Assembly (NCBI GenBank): GCA_003313425.1
Contig: NHZP01000043.1
Location: 186,001 to 250,000 of the forward strand
Direction of reading: 5' to 3'
DNA: 64,000 nt
Origin: Pseudopyrenochaeta lycopersici
Lineage: Eukaryota > Ascomycota > Dothideomycetes > Pleosporales > Pseudopyrenochaetaceae
The translations under genes and the position numbers were made by a program. A model generated the notes under the pieces. That model did no database searches. It was not told the origin of the DNA and was given only the letters and a program-made list of their open reading frames with translations. This document shows positions 1-10,545 of this stretch, one piece after another. How positions within the stretch are numbered: position 1 is the first letter of the stretch; every line of letters starts with the position of its first letter.

Positions 1-809
1 CACTTAGCAAAGTTGCCTTCATCAACGCTATGATTTTGGGATACTCTGGTTTCTCTTGGGCGAGTTGTTCAAGTTTGCGTATTCCTCCTTGCTGTTGATA
101 CTCGTAACCTGCCATTTTGTGCCGAGCAGTGAGTGCTTTTTGGCAAGTTCAAGGAGTTGGGCTTGGGTTGGACCTGCGTTTCGAATACCACCAACAATAG
201 CTTTTCCAATCCCAGCTAATGTGGTGCTACTGAAAGGGTGGCGGCCGTCATCCCAGAGCTGGGCACTTTTGTTCTTCCAGTCAAATGCCATGTCGTACGC
301 CACCACGAAATCAGCGAAAGCGCCAATAGAGAATATCGTGTACTCAATAGACCTGCTGCGGCCTTTGTTTTGATGTAATTCTGAATCTCAACGAGGGCAA
401 GGTGAGGTAGAAGGTTTGCGGCCGCCGGATCAGTGGTCAGAGTGCCAAAGTCGGATGGGATGAAGCGCTTCACACCAGCTTTGATGGCAGCGTCGAGGAT
501 CAATTTCTGACCAGGAATCCCCTCGACACCAACCGTCGAGACAATAACGTCCTGCCCGTGGAAAGCAGCCTCAAGACTATCGATGGAGTTGTAATCGACA
601 TCAATGACTTTTACACCCTTTGGCACATCGGTGATGTGCTTGCCAGAACGACTAAGAAGCTGTACATTGAATCCTGCGTCGGCGAGAGCGAGGAGAACAG
701 CAGAGCGAAGAGTCCCGTTCTGTAAAGGTTATCAGTAAGTACATTCGGTAGTGGCCGCCATGATGAGGTATCTAACGCCCAGAAGGGTGATGTTTGTAAA
801 GTTGCTCAT
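1..809 (-). pseudogene. NmrA-like NAD(P)-binding reductase (isoflavone reductase type), broken and cut by window edge
   Basis: The family reduces small phenolic or similar substrates with NADPH, or acts as a redox-sensing regulator. The start ATG is at 809. The first exon (777-809) encodes MSNFTNITLLG and is followed by a 57-base GT-AG intron (720-776). The next exon reads into a Rossmann-type protein with PSDFG near position 460. Near 349-352 the frame changes by one base: the expected Gly-Leu-Ile-Glu-Tyr-Thr is recovered only with one extra base. A second frame change lies around 60-125, after which another frame reads EQLAQEKPEYPKIIALMK up to the window start. These look like frameshifts because no intron signals fit. 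The 3' end is outside the window. The exact enzyme and substrate cannot be told. Confidence 0.7.
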
Positions 810-1399
810 TTCGAATAGGGAGGACTTCTTTTGATTGAAGTTGAACGGAGATCCGTATGAATAGTGGGATTGGATTGATACTAGGTGAACGAGATGTTTC
901 TAGACAAAGGTATTTGTGGTTGTTCTGACCCCTGAGAGGAACACGTTATATAGAGGATGCACCAGCCTTGGCAGAACCAAGTCACATCCGATTCATGCAC
1001 AGAACGACTCAACAACGATGCGCTCGTGTATTTCTCAGCAAACATGGCTTTATAAGTATGTTGTGAAATTCGATTGTCAAATATGCAGAGAGGTTGGAAA
1101 GGCGGATACAAATTGCGTTATTCTAATTATAGCATGCATCGATTCTTCGATCTTTATTGGCTGTAATATATCCGGTACACGTGACAACGGGACCGGCGGA
1201 TGCAAAATACTTCCGCTTGAGCGGATCCAAATAACATGTGCAGGCGACGGACGAAACCCGCGTCCAGCAGCTCTGCTTCGCAGTACCAAGGGCGCATTAC
1301 GACAACCTCGGGATCGTTTTTTAAACACAAGGTTATCATCTTGTAACCTGACTGCGTGCAAATGGCGAGGGGTAGCCAGAGTCCATCTTCCTTGGCAGA
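810..1399. other. Intergenic region between divergent broken genes
   Basis: This stretch lies between the NmrA-like gene (minus) and the Zn2Cys6 gene (plus). Open frames here overlap on both strands and show no recognisable family. A CACGTG core lies near 1178. It may be a shared promoter, but nothing in the sequence proves that. Confidence 0.3.
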
Positions 1400-2544
1400 A
1401 TGCAACTCTCGCAGACGAATCACGAGCGTAAGAACTCATCTTGTCTTAACACAGGAGAATGTTGGACTAACGAAGTCACGCCTACTAGGGCATGCGTACA
1501 ATGTCAGAAACGTAAGCGACGCTGCGACAGGACAAAGCCTTCCTGTGCGCAATGCAAGAAGAATAAGAAGGCTTGTATTTACATGGAGCGGAGACATCGC
1601 GGCCCAGGCAAGAGGTAAGCCCTTGGTACACAGTAGGAGAAATCTGAATCTTTACTGTTGACAGCAAATTTACCGCCAAATTCCTCGAAGATCGGTTAAA
1701 GACCTTGGAATCGTCTCTGTATAAACAATCTAAAGCAGAGCCAGACGACGTCCGGCTACAAGCCTTGCCAGATCAATCTAATAAAACTTAGACAATCATA
1801 AGTCCTGATATCCGTCAAGATCTAGGTTACGGAGATTCCGCTAACACGCTCGATGCTTCTACCGTGTACCCCGCCATAGGGTAACCACATACGAGCCCCA
1901 CAAGCCAATTACTCCCCTTGAAGTTCGCAAATTATGCTTCTAGCATTAACGCAACTGCGCATAGAGTTCAAGACGACATAGATGAAGGGCCCTTCTAGCC
2001 CAGATCGTTTGCACGTTTTCCTGGACAGCAGTACACTATCAACCTTATTGAACAGGAAATAGAGCACATACAGCCCTATGGAGTCTTGTTCGATACAGAA
2101 AGAGTTTTAAAAGATTTTCAAAGTCAGAATGCCGTAGGCTTAGACAATTGCGCAGACTGCCCGCCCCGATGGGCTATCGTTAACTAGTTGTTTGCAACTG
2201 TGATCCTTTATAAAACTCATAACGGATCACTCGTCAGCATGTCTAAGATCGCTTGGGCCTACTTCAAGAACGCTTTCGCCGTATTTCCAGAACTTATCTT
2301 ATGAGAACCAAGCGTTTTGGCTTGTGAGGCTTTAGTATAGGCAGCTAGAAGTGGTGGTCAATCATTGGCAAGGCTGTACGCTCGCCGACAGACTGCAAGT
2401 ACTGTGTTATGTGTTGTTCTGCAGTCGCTTGTGCAAGCTTCCAGCAATTTTATAGATTTTTATATAGAAAGCCTCTTCTACTTAGTTTGTCCTGTTTGTA
2501 CAAAGCCGACAGGAATTATTCTATATGCACATAAAGCGATCTGA
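1400..2544 (+). pseudogene. Zn2Cys6 transcription factor, decayed by in-frame stops
   Basis: Residues 31 onward give the binuclear zinc cluster of fungal regulators: CVQCQKRKRRC then six residues to CAQC and CKKNKKAC. An intron (1615-1664, GTAAGC...GACAG) joins to a coiled-coil linker with FLEDRLKTLESSL. The frame is then kept to 2544 but has stops at 1789 (TAG), 1882 (TAA), 1996 (TAG), 2185 (TAG), 2302 (TGA), 2338 (TAG) and 2542 (TGA), all in one phase. Between them the text resembles the fungal-specific regulator domain, including CPPRWAIVN and AWAYFKNAFAVFPELI. Each stop can come from one C-to-T change (CAG, CAA, CGA) or from TGG. It is probably non-functional. It may once have controlled the neighbouring acyltransferase and reductase genes; that is inference. 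Confidence 0.8.
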
Positions 2545-2585
2545 CCCAAGACAAGGACGTGTGAGACTAAGCAATATAAGTCTCT

Positions 2586-4361
2586 TTAAAAGGCCTCGTT
2601 ATACCATATGGCAACGGTCAGGCGTCCCTTAAAGGACCATACATACGTAGTGACGTCGGCTGTAACAGACCCGGCACCGATCCAGAAATCATCAAGCTTG
2701 TGGTGTATGCGCTGTTCGACAATCCCGAGGCTGGAAAATAAGGTCTGCCGGCTTCCAGCAGCTGCCAAAGCATGGCCAAGTACCTTATATAGCGGCTCGT
2801 ATAGGCGTGTGGTGTTGGCCACGCTGAATTGAGTATAGCTGTCCTTCAGGTGATGGGCGAGATGAAGGAAGTCTTTCCAACAGCTGGAACGTAGCAGTGG
2901 TGTCAAGAATCAATTGATTATTAGGCGATTCGAATCAGAATTAATAATTCCTTAATATCAATATGAATCAAAGCCTGTGATTCATTCACGTAATTAATAA
3001 TCCTTATGAATCATGCCGATTTAGTACAGGTCGCTTCCAAATGGCTGAAAAGACCTCTGAACACTCTTCAAGAGTGATCACTACGGCGAAACTATAAATG
3101 CGAGGGTTGCACAGTGACTTCGACTTGGCGGCAATGCAGTTGAACGAGGAGAGAGTTTGAAGTCATGGGTCAAGAGCAGGGTAGTCGAAGAATGGCTGCA
3201 GATGCAGGAGGAAGAGATGCAAGACGCTTAAGAAAGTGAATTACAACGTCTCCAAGCGTGTACGACAGTCTATAATGGGCAAATTGTATAGATTTCCAGC
3301 CACATCACCGAAATCTATTGCTTCTGCTTCACAATTGCTGATTACTAATCCGATTCATAATCGAATTCATAATACGAATCCAGGTCTGCTACTAATAATC
3401 AATAAGAATCTAGCCCTCGATTCAATTCTTTGATTCTTGACACCACTGGAACGTAGTGTCGCTGGCATAGCCGTGAGATGGACAGAAACTGGGGAGCGCT
3501 TGCAGTCAACGGAGGGAGGGAGGCTCTGTCGGAGGTTGATGAAGAACAGGCTGACATGTGCGGTTGCATTGACAGCTGTAAGGCTGTCGAGTGCTTATAT
3601 CATGCTGCTATGGCAAGTATGCGTAACGGTGATACCGCGGTATCTTGCTTGACGGCGGATGTCATGAGTACAGGCTGAGGAGAACTCTATTCGCTTCATT
3701 CATACGGTATGAATCGGGTTTGGATTTTTGGTCTGGCGAAGACTCAAACTAGGGAGACAGCTTGCTAGATCTTTGATCAACCTTTGGGCTCTTTGAGCAT
3801 CCACCTTGCTTGGGTTTCCCAGGTTGAGAAGATGGGCTAGGCTGTTTGACAGATTTCGATGCTTGTCCCCGAATTCGACGTCCTTCGGCTCTGCGAGAGC
3901 GTCAATCAAAAGATTCAGAAACATCACCGCGCCCACACCATCGATGTGATCGTGAGAGATTTGGAGAAAGATTTCGCGGCGTTCTGGGATTAAGACAAGA
4001 ACTCCCATCTTGGACGACTTTAGAGCGTACTGAGTATGTCGATTACAGAGGCTCCTGAACGGTCAATTATAAGGGAATTCGCAAGCCAGTTCTGCACTTC
4101 GCCCTCATCTGGAACGGAGTAGTACAGGCTGCCGTTGGATACTGAACAGGCAATGCGTGGATGCGCATATCGCAGGCCTTTCCATGCTGTTCGGACGTCG
4201 TCTATGGAGTACGCCAGTGTCGTGGGCAGCGTTGCTCTAACCGACACTATGCCGTGCACGATACCAGTAGGCGCCGTCACGGAAGTAGCTGTGTGAAAGA
4301 AGCTTTCGATAGCATCTAGTCGTCGGGTCCAGTGTCTCGCAGCAATCTCGTACCATTCCAT
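2586..4361 (-). pseudogene. Acyltransferase / condensation-domain-like protein, broken and split by an element
   Basis: Read on the minus strand from 4361, the N-terminal part runs MEWYEIAARHWTRRLDAIES to DILSTL. After a frame break at about 4015 the text gives ISHDHIDGVGAVMFLNLL, matching the HxxxDG catalytic motif of fungal BAHD-like or condensation-type acyltransferases. The middle reads NATAHVSLFFINLRQSLPP with a stop at TAA just before it. The C-terminal part (2586-2894) reads TYVWSFKGRLTVAIWYNEAF, typical of the family's end. The frame is interrupted by a 554-base hAT-type insertion (2895-3448). The family transfers acyl groups to secondary metabolites in the cytoplasm. With a frame break, a stop and an insertion it is dead. 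Confidence 0.75.
2895..3448 (+). mobile_element. Non-autonomous hAT-type element, 554 bp, with 8-bp target duplication
   Basis: Perfect 18-base inverted ends CAGTGGTGTCAAGAATCA are flanked on both sides by GAACGTAG (2887-2894 and 3449-3456). An 8-base duplication and CAGNG-type ends are hallmarks of hAT transposons. The subterminal parts hold many GAATC/GATTC motifs. At about 3150-3230 a plus-strand stretch reads SLKSWVKSRVVEEWLQMQEE, resembling the C-terminal end of a hAT transposase, so this is an internally deleted derivative rather than an unrelated MITE. Confidence 0.9.
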
Positions 4362-4809
4362 CCCGTTGGACTTGTGCCGTTTTTAGGCCATACAGAAAGC
4401 TTTTATGATGTCCCTGGTCGTCGCTTAGATTATATCATACAGTCGACGCGCCAAGACATTTCGAGCATAGTGCTCCTCACGTGATTAGCGTTAATTCAGA
4501 GCCGGGTACTGGAGCAGGAGCAGGAGCAGGACCCACTGCGGGAACCAAAACGGAACCGGGGTAAGCTAGGCACAATCATAGTTGTCATCTACTAACCTGA
4601 AACTAGAGAAGAGACTAAACGTCTTGAAAACGTAAACATTGCGGGTTGGAATAGCTATCCTGGCTCGAACGCAGGCACTACAAATCATGTTCGCAACGGG
4701 TTATCTCCTGGCATGGGAGCTAATCCAAGCACGGCGGACAGGAACTCTACCTAAGACCATTCGTAGAGGCAGTCGCACGCGATACCAACTCCAAAGTCGG
4801 AACTCATGG
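4362..4809. other. Intergenic, with a short GAGCAG repeat
   Basis: The only structure seen is about four copies of a six-base unit (GAGCAG-like) near 4507-4531. The plus-strand open frame at 4639-4893 overlaps the antisense last exon of the nuclease-like gene and resembles no family. Confidence 0.3.
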
Positions 4810-6498
4810 TCAAGCAAGGTTAAGAAACCTCCTCTTAAACCAGGGCTCGAAAGTCTCCAATCCCCACTCGCCCAGGCGCCGGAGCACAGCTAGTATCCGG
4901 TAAACCTTCGCAAGCGATAAAGTATCACCCATGCTTTCTGAGAACTGCAGAATTTCCTGGCGAAGTCAGTGTCAAAGAACGACGAAGTAATCAGAACGCG
5001 CATACAATGTGTGAGCCTTTATCAACCGCAAAATAGAGATGCCAATAGTGATTCAGCACAATGATGACCGGCAACGTGATGACACGGTGATCCTCATCCG
5101 CAGAAAGCTGGCCGACCCGCTCATGCCACGCACTCAACCAAATGCCAATCTGCACCCGGGCCTCTTCCTCAGACCCACTGGCCTTGACCTCAATGGATAT
5201 CATGGTAGGATAACGGCAGAGCGGGGGTACAGCGATTGGTTGACCGTGCGAAGGTTATCGGGCTGACTTCTCAGCCATTCCGAAAGGGTGTCGTTGGAGA
5301 CGGATTGCGGGACGAGGTTGATAGCGAAGTCGACAAGTCGGGATTCGGAGTACCGGTCGCCGGTCTGGGGCAGACACTCTTTGATGGGAAGGGCGTGCGA
5401 TCTGCAAATTAACAACTACTATCAGGTATAGAGAAAGTGCGTACATCTGCTTGGGCTCAATGTGCGATTGGTCCCGGAAAGCCATGTCTAAGAGCGGCCA
5501 CTGCACCGAGCAATACCATTGCGGCTCATGGTCTCCTGTAGTGGAGAGCGAGACAGCCGCGGCTTGCACTCTCTTCATAATATCCAGTTCGATCATGACA
5601 TCGAGCTCGCCGCGACCTGTCTCATACATCCAGTGAGGGCGCTTCTTCGCGCCAGGAATACGATCCTGTACAGTCAGCACGGTGACACTGTATAGATCGA
5701 GCATCTTACTTGTATCTTTGACGGTATTATGCCCACATTTTCGCAGAGCGCCTGGAGATTTTCGGTGAGCATGCGTATGTCCTCCGGCAGATCGTCCTGC
5801 TCTACATCCATAACCCCGTATTTGACCGGCTTGTTCAACAGCTGCAGATCGCTGTAGGTCTTAGCCGGACTTGTCGCCCGCTTCGACTTGGACTTCCCCG
5901 ACTGTGCGGAGGAGGTGCTTGAGCCGGTGTTGGAAGGGTGGAGGACGGGATGGAGAGTGAGTGCATTCGCGTACGAGCTTAACGGGGTGATGTTATCTGG
6001 AAAGCTGATATCGGAGAATGCAGCCAGATCCAGCGGCGGTCGAGTCGATTGCTGTTGTCGACCTCGTCTTTTTGGTTTTGGTGTTGTCGCATCGTCCTCC
6101 GAAACAGCATTCTCCTCTACATAGCCCTCGTCCGACAAAACGTCCTTTTCCCTACGCCGAGCTTGCCTAGTTGGCGACCATTGTTCCGTGCTGCACTTCT
6201 TCCGCGGCGATCGACGATTCATGTTCGCATGCGTAGGTTGGAGCGGTCGACGTCGCTTGAGTGGTGATGCCTTTGGGAAAGGACAGGGCGAGGCTGGCTG
6301 GTCGGCAAGCCATCCGTGGATGACGGCGGAGTTGAACGTCGGAACAGGAGTTCGCAGGTACCAAGGGCTGCTGAAGTCGCAGCCAGATAATGCGCTGGGC
6401 ATGCGGAGAGAGAGGATTGGATGAATGGATGAAGACTCCATTGTTTGTTGTTCGAGTTGTTGTTGTGTCGGCCTTACAGTTGCCGACATGCCGCGCAA
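4810..6498 (-). CDS. PD-(D/E)XK nuclease-like domain protein, four exons, one homopolymer frameshift
   Basis: Exons are 5710-6498, 5445-5665, 5006-5401 and 4810-4956, joined by GT-AG introns of 44, 43 and 49 bases. The N-terminus is basic and low-complexity (KRRR, KPKRRGRQQQ), suggesting a nuclear protein. The C-terminal half matches the fungal PD-(D/E)XK nuclease-like family: SRLVDFAINLVP, then ISIEVKASG with the E-x-K pair, then VQIGIWLSAW, and an end GDTLSLAKVYRILAVLRRLG. One base is missing in a run of five G (5223-5227, plus strand); with six, the join would read NQSLYPPLCRYPTMISIEVK, the family pattern. The break may be an assembly error or a real mutation. The start could instead be a later Met (about 6440). 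Function in fungi is unknown; nuclease activity is inferred from the fold. Confidence 0.75.
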
Positions 6499-7518
6499 AT
6501 CCCGCTGTGGAGCTGTCCAGTTTGAGACCCACGTGAGACCTTAGCGCTGAGCTGCCCCGCTACGGGTCGTTAAACCTTGCTATACCACCCCAGCAAGTCT
6601 ACACTATTAACAAACACCTCGTCCTGGTCTTCTCCATGCTTACGAGGAATGAACGCCTCTTTCACGTGTGTGTGTGTGTGTGTGTGTGTTTTCTATTATG
6701 GCCATGCACCCTATGGGTATGGGCCGTTACGATGCGCCAGCTATGTACATTCTGTTATCAAGCTCCTGCTCCAGTTCAGAAGCCAACCATGAGACCTGCT
6801 GATCGCATATCTAACGCCATGCTCAACATAGGAAAGAAAGGAAAACTGATACGCTACCGTATGCTGTATGTAGTTGGAAGTTGATAGTGAGCCAGCTTGT
6901 TTTCTGGATCCCCCATCCGCAGGGCAATTCCGGCGTCGTGCGCCTCTTAATCGGCAGCGCGCTGGCGGGGCTAGTAGGTAGCGGCTCGCTGCCAACTTAG
7001 TTCTAATTAGTTAAAGCATGGGCGTAGGAATTCGTAGCCGCTGTCGCTCGTTGCTGTCTTCTTCCATGCTTGCTGTGTCTTGGCTGACGGTCTGTAGACG
7101 TCTTGTCTCTATCGCGAACTGGATCGTGGCTCGCACCACCTCAATGTCTGGCTTCCATCGCTTTATCGGTCCGTCGATGCTCTCGCACCCTTCTTTACGC
7201 CTACGCCTCTTTCACAAGGTCATGGCCGGAGCGGGTCGGCCGCCCTCCCTGCTATCAGTGGCGAGTTTGAAGTATTTTTATGCTCTAATTGTCTGCTGCA
7301 AATACCGCTAATTATGCTGCAGTTGTGCCCGTCCGTGGCAAAAGTAGTCACCACAGGCAGCAGTCTCGGCCGTCAGCTTTATCCCGAAGAGTCAGCCCAC
7401 CTCTGGCCAAGCACTCATAATATAGGTAGATGGAACCTATATATAGACTAAGCCTCATTTTAACTTTAAATCCATATATGCATCGGTTACTCCACCAAAA
7501 CGTTGAGGGCGAAGTCGT
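6499..7518. other. Non-coding stretch with a GT microsatellite and an arm remnant
   Basis: It holds a (GT)12 run at 6666-6689 and, at about 7208-7268, a 60-base match to the inner end of the long inverted-repeat arms at 58850-58905 and 62088-62145. The open frames in the stretch resemble no protein family. Confidence 0.5.
7208..7268 (+). repeat. Remnant of the long inverted-repeat arm beside HET gene copy 1
   Basis: The segment around GGAGCGGGTCGGCC and the following CCTCCCTGCTATCAGTGG matches the inner end of the arm at 58855-58903. It lies 251 bases from the HET stop codon; the arm next to copy 2 lies 250 bases from its stop. The outer part of this arm is not recognisable here. Confidence 0.65.
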
Positions 7519-9461
7519 TCACACAACTCGTACGCCGACCCTCTCTCTCACTACGCAGTCACTCCGGACCAACCCAACTCCAACTCTGCTATACTCGCCG
7601 TCCACACCGGTCGGCCTGACAACTAATATGTAGTACTCCTTAACACCCTTGTTTAACTTCTTCCCGGCAACAACACATCGTTCTTCGCGAAGATTCTTGC
7701 CCTCCTCAACATCATACCGTATCCATCCTCTTTTCATTCTAAAGAAATTCAAGACGGCATAATAATCCCCATCCGGTTTCGTCGTGTACTTCCGAAACTT
7801 TCCCACGTCGGCGATTAATGTAGATACGCACTCCTCATCGAACCGGAGGTTATCGATCCAATCAACTTTGCCAAAAGGAATGTCCATGAACTGGATGCCT
7901 CCATTATATGCCATCCATGACCACGATGGCACAATCCGGGTTGTATACTTAATCCGCTCCGTCTTACGGTCAGATGTCTGCCACAGAAGATTTCTGTGAA
8001 GGTACCACTGAAAGATGCCGTATCTGCTTTCACACTTTCTAGCGCGTGCAATGCGGGCCTCTAACCCGGATACTGCAATACATCTGTCCGTCTTCTCTGT
8101 CAGGTCACACTTCGAGTAGTCCTCAGCAAGAAAGTGAATGAATTCCATGGTACATCGTTCGCCTGATGCGAGGAGCCGGTCTGGGAAGTTTGGATCGATC
8201 ATGAAGAATTTCTTTCGAAAAGTGCTGAAGAGCAAAATGCCTAGGTTAGCAAGATGCAAGGTTATCAAATATTATTAAGCACTTAACTTTCCAGTCTAGT
8301 AAGGTTTTCGCAGTAAATTCCTTCTCCGCATTCAAAATATATCTGATTGGAGCTGAAATGGATAGTTCGTCGCGACAGAACTCTTTCTTGCATTACCCAG
8401 GCTCGCGTATTGAGCTGAGCCTTCTCTATATCGTTGTCGAAATCATCAATGTCGGTGCAGACATAGAATCGCCGCCCCGAGTCGTTTTGAGCATAAACAT
8501 GCTCACTGCTTAGGTTTCGCTTAAGGAATCCCGCCTCCGAATCGCCAGCCGAAGTTGCAGCGATCGTGCAGTAAGCCGAAGCGAAGACACCTTCCATACG
8601 CGTGGCCTCGTGCTCCCAGTCTTTCTCGTTCCACTGAATTATGCACAGTGAGTCGATCCAGAGGTATTGGATGCCCAGTTCTCGTGTTACTCGGACTGCG
8701 TCTCGAAATGTATTTGGTAGCTCAGAGAACTTGAACCCGTTTAGTCGTGCCTTGATGTTTTTGTCTGTTGTGCAGAATCGAGGACTATCCTTCGTAGGAG
8801 GGTCTTTACCCCAGCAATGGGACAACGCGACGTATCTCATTCTGTCCTTTTCCTTAGGACAGTAGAGACACAGGACACCGGGATCGGGATCCCCAACGTA
8901 GAGGAGCCTAGTCGGCAATGCTGCTTTGAATTCGGCGTCATGTTTGTTGCAGTTGTGAGATTCAGATTTGTCACACCAACGAAGCCATGCTCGAAGCAGT
9001 GCAAAACGTGCAGGATTTTCTGCTTCGGCTAAGATTGGGAAGCTGACCTGGATGTCGTCATTAGGGTCGGCTGAACATTCTGTGGTAGACACATGTAGTA
9101 AGCAATGGCTCTGCCTAGCGCGTATAAATTAAAGATACTAACCTCGATCGGAAGACAACCGGAGAATTCGAGGTCCCTTGCTCCCCACTTTCAACCACGA
9201 CCGTTCCCGAACAATTTCAACGTTCAATTCGTCATCGGTGCAGTGGGGTTTTACCTTACGGAGGAGTAGATCGCAGAGCTGGCAATTTTTCGCAGAAACA
9301 GTGATTTCAGAAAGCCTAATATTACAATGAGCAGACACAACTGAAGTACAGGTGGCACAACACTGGAATGGACCAGGCTGAGTCGGTAGCACGCCCAATG
9401 GTAAGCTCTTAAAAAAATCCAGAGCAAAATTATTGTCAAAGGTATAGCGCCAGCTGCCGAG
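7519..9461 (-). CDS. HET-domain (heterokaryon incompatibility) protein, copy 1
   Basis: Three exons read without stops: 9143-9461, 8288-9079 and 7519-8240, with GT-AG introns of 63 and 47 bases; together 611 codons including the stop. The N-terminus has a cysteine pattern (CCATC, then NCQLC). The HET signature is in the middle: RYVALSHCWG, LWIDSLCIIQWN, and the AYCTIAATSA segment. HET proteins act in fungal non-self recognition and can trigger cell death in the cytoplasm. No in-frame ATG exists in the first readable exon; its left edge has a 3' splice site (CTAATAC...GTAG), so the ATG must lie in an upstream exon, near or beyond the minisatellite. A paralogue lies at 59153-61085 with the same exon pattern. 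Confidence 0.85.
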
Positions 9462-9492
9462 CTACTTTCGTATTAGGACTCCGTTCAAGGGC

Positions 9493-9764
9493 GATATTCG
9501 CAGGCCTACTTACATCCTACACCAGCAAACGCGCCAGAATCAGCAGTAGCCTCACATGTCGATATTCGCAGGCCTACTTACGAGCTACACCAGCAAACGC
9601 GCCAGAATCAGCAGTAGCCTCACATATCGATATTCGCAGGCCTACTTACGAGCTACACCAGCAAACGCGCCAGAGTCAGCAGTAGCCTCACATGTTGATA
9701 TGCGCAGGCCTACTTACGAGCTACACCAGCAAACGCGCCAGAATCAGCAGTAGCCTCATATGTT
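9493..9764. repeat. Minisatellite, four 68-bp units, 5' of HET gene copy 1
   Basis: Units start at 9493, 9561, 9629 and 9697, with a partial start at 9765. They are nearly identical. On the gene strand each unit holds GTAAGTAGG, a perfect 5' splice-site consensus, preceded in three of four units by GTGTAGCTC, which resembles a 3' splice end. The period is not a multiple of three, so it is not a coding repeat. It lies just upstream of the 3' splice site of the HET gene's first readable exon and so may be intronic or 5' untranslated. Confidence 0.9.
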
Positions 9765-9770
9765 GATATT

Positions 9771-9985
9771 CCGCCGTACTCGCGGGTCCCGGTTCGTGTC
9801 GAAGTACTTATCTGGGTCCCCGACTTAGAACGTATGTCTTCTGCACCTGCTACCCTAAGTCACAAACACTGATAAGCGGCTGTTCAACAAACCTTTGCGT
9901 GACGCAGTGTGTTTCGCCATGAATTCCTCGAGATACTTTTGGTATACATCGTACTCGGGTGACTTTTTGTACTCTGCCATTTTAG
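9771..9985 (-). pseudogene. Captured fragment of the SAM/HMG-box gene
   Basis: This is an inverted, nearly identical copy of 37566-37783, covering the end of the HMG box (KMAEYKKSPEYDVYQKYLEE), the following intron and the start of the last exon. It is joined on one side to the minisatellite and on the other to a hAT transposase fragment. Because intron sequence is included, the copy was made at DNA level. It is too short to work. Confidence 0.85.
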
Positions 9986-9989
9986 CATC

Positions 9990-10336
9990 GGCTTTGTCCC
10001 ATTCTGAGTCCTCCTGGCCACGTACTGGCTCCACTCCGTAGCTTCTGCCTGGACCACAGAGTCGAGCGCATTTCGAAGCTGGTAACCTCGTTCCATCATC
10101 GCCTCAGATGAGTTCCAGCGGGTAGCGTTATCCGTGATGACATTGTACGTTGTTTTGTCTTCAAGATTCCAGGCAGTGTTCTCAATAAGCTGGAGCTTGT
10201 GGAGCGTCTCCATGCGCTGGCCCGACATTTGCACCCAGTGAACAATATCGTGCAGCTTGCCGATTGGGCCCTTCGACCTCCAGAGTTTTTGCAAGTAGAT
10301 TGAATTTTCAGGAACGCTATACGATCGAATGATCAA
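9990..10336 (-). pseudogene. hAT transposase fragment
   Basis: The minus strand reads WRSKGPIGKLHDIVHWVQ and then VITDNATRWNSSEAMMERGY, the conserved region of hAT transposases after the second catalytic Asp. The N-terminal zinc finger, the catalytic core and the C-terminal dimerisation domain are missing. It ends at the HMG-box fragment. Confidence 0.8.
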
Positions 10337-10545
10337 AGCATCTTATCTGGCTTCTGTAGAGGAAACACCTTAACAAGGAAGATAATCAATAGGTACTAGC
10401 AATTGGTAGCCACTCAATGTGATTTTTGGAATGCTCAAGGTAAATCCCATGGCAAACCCCACGGGAAAGCAAAGAAAAGCAAAGAAAGGCAGGAATCGTT
10501 TAAAACAGCCTTAAAAATACCTCTTCCTAAGAGCAAGTGATGAAA

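Noticed and set aside
4639..4893. 84-residue plus-strand protein
   Set aside because: It is antisense to the last exon of the nuclease-like gene, whose reading is supported by family pattern and intron signals.
9138..9398. HET copy 1 starting at residue MGVLPTQ
   Set aside because: The codon is TTG, and the same frame continues upstream to a splice site matched in copy 2.
9493..9764. CRISPR-like array
   Set aside because: The 68-base units are identical throughout with no unique spacers, and the context is a fungus.
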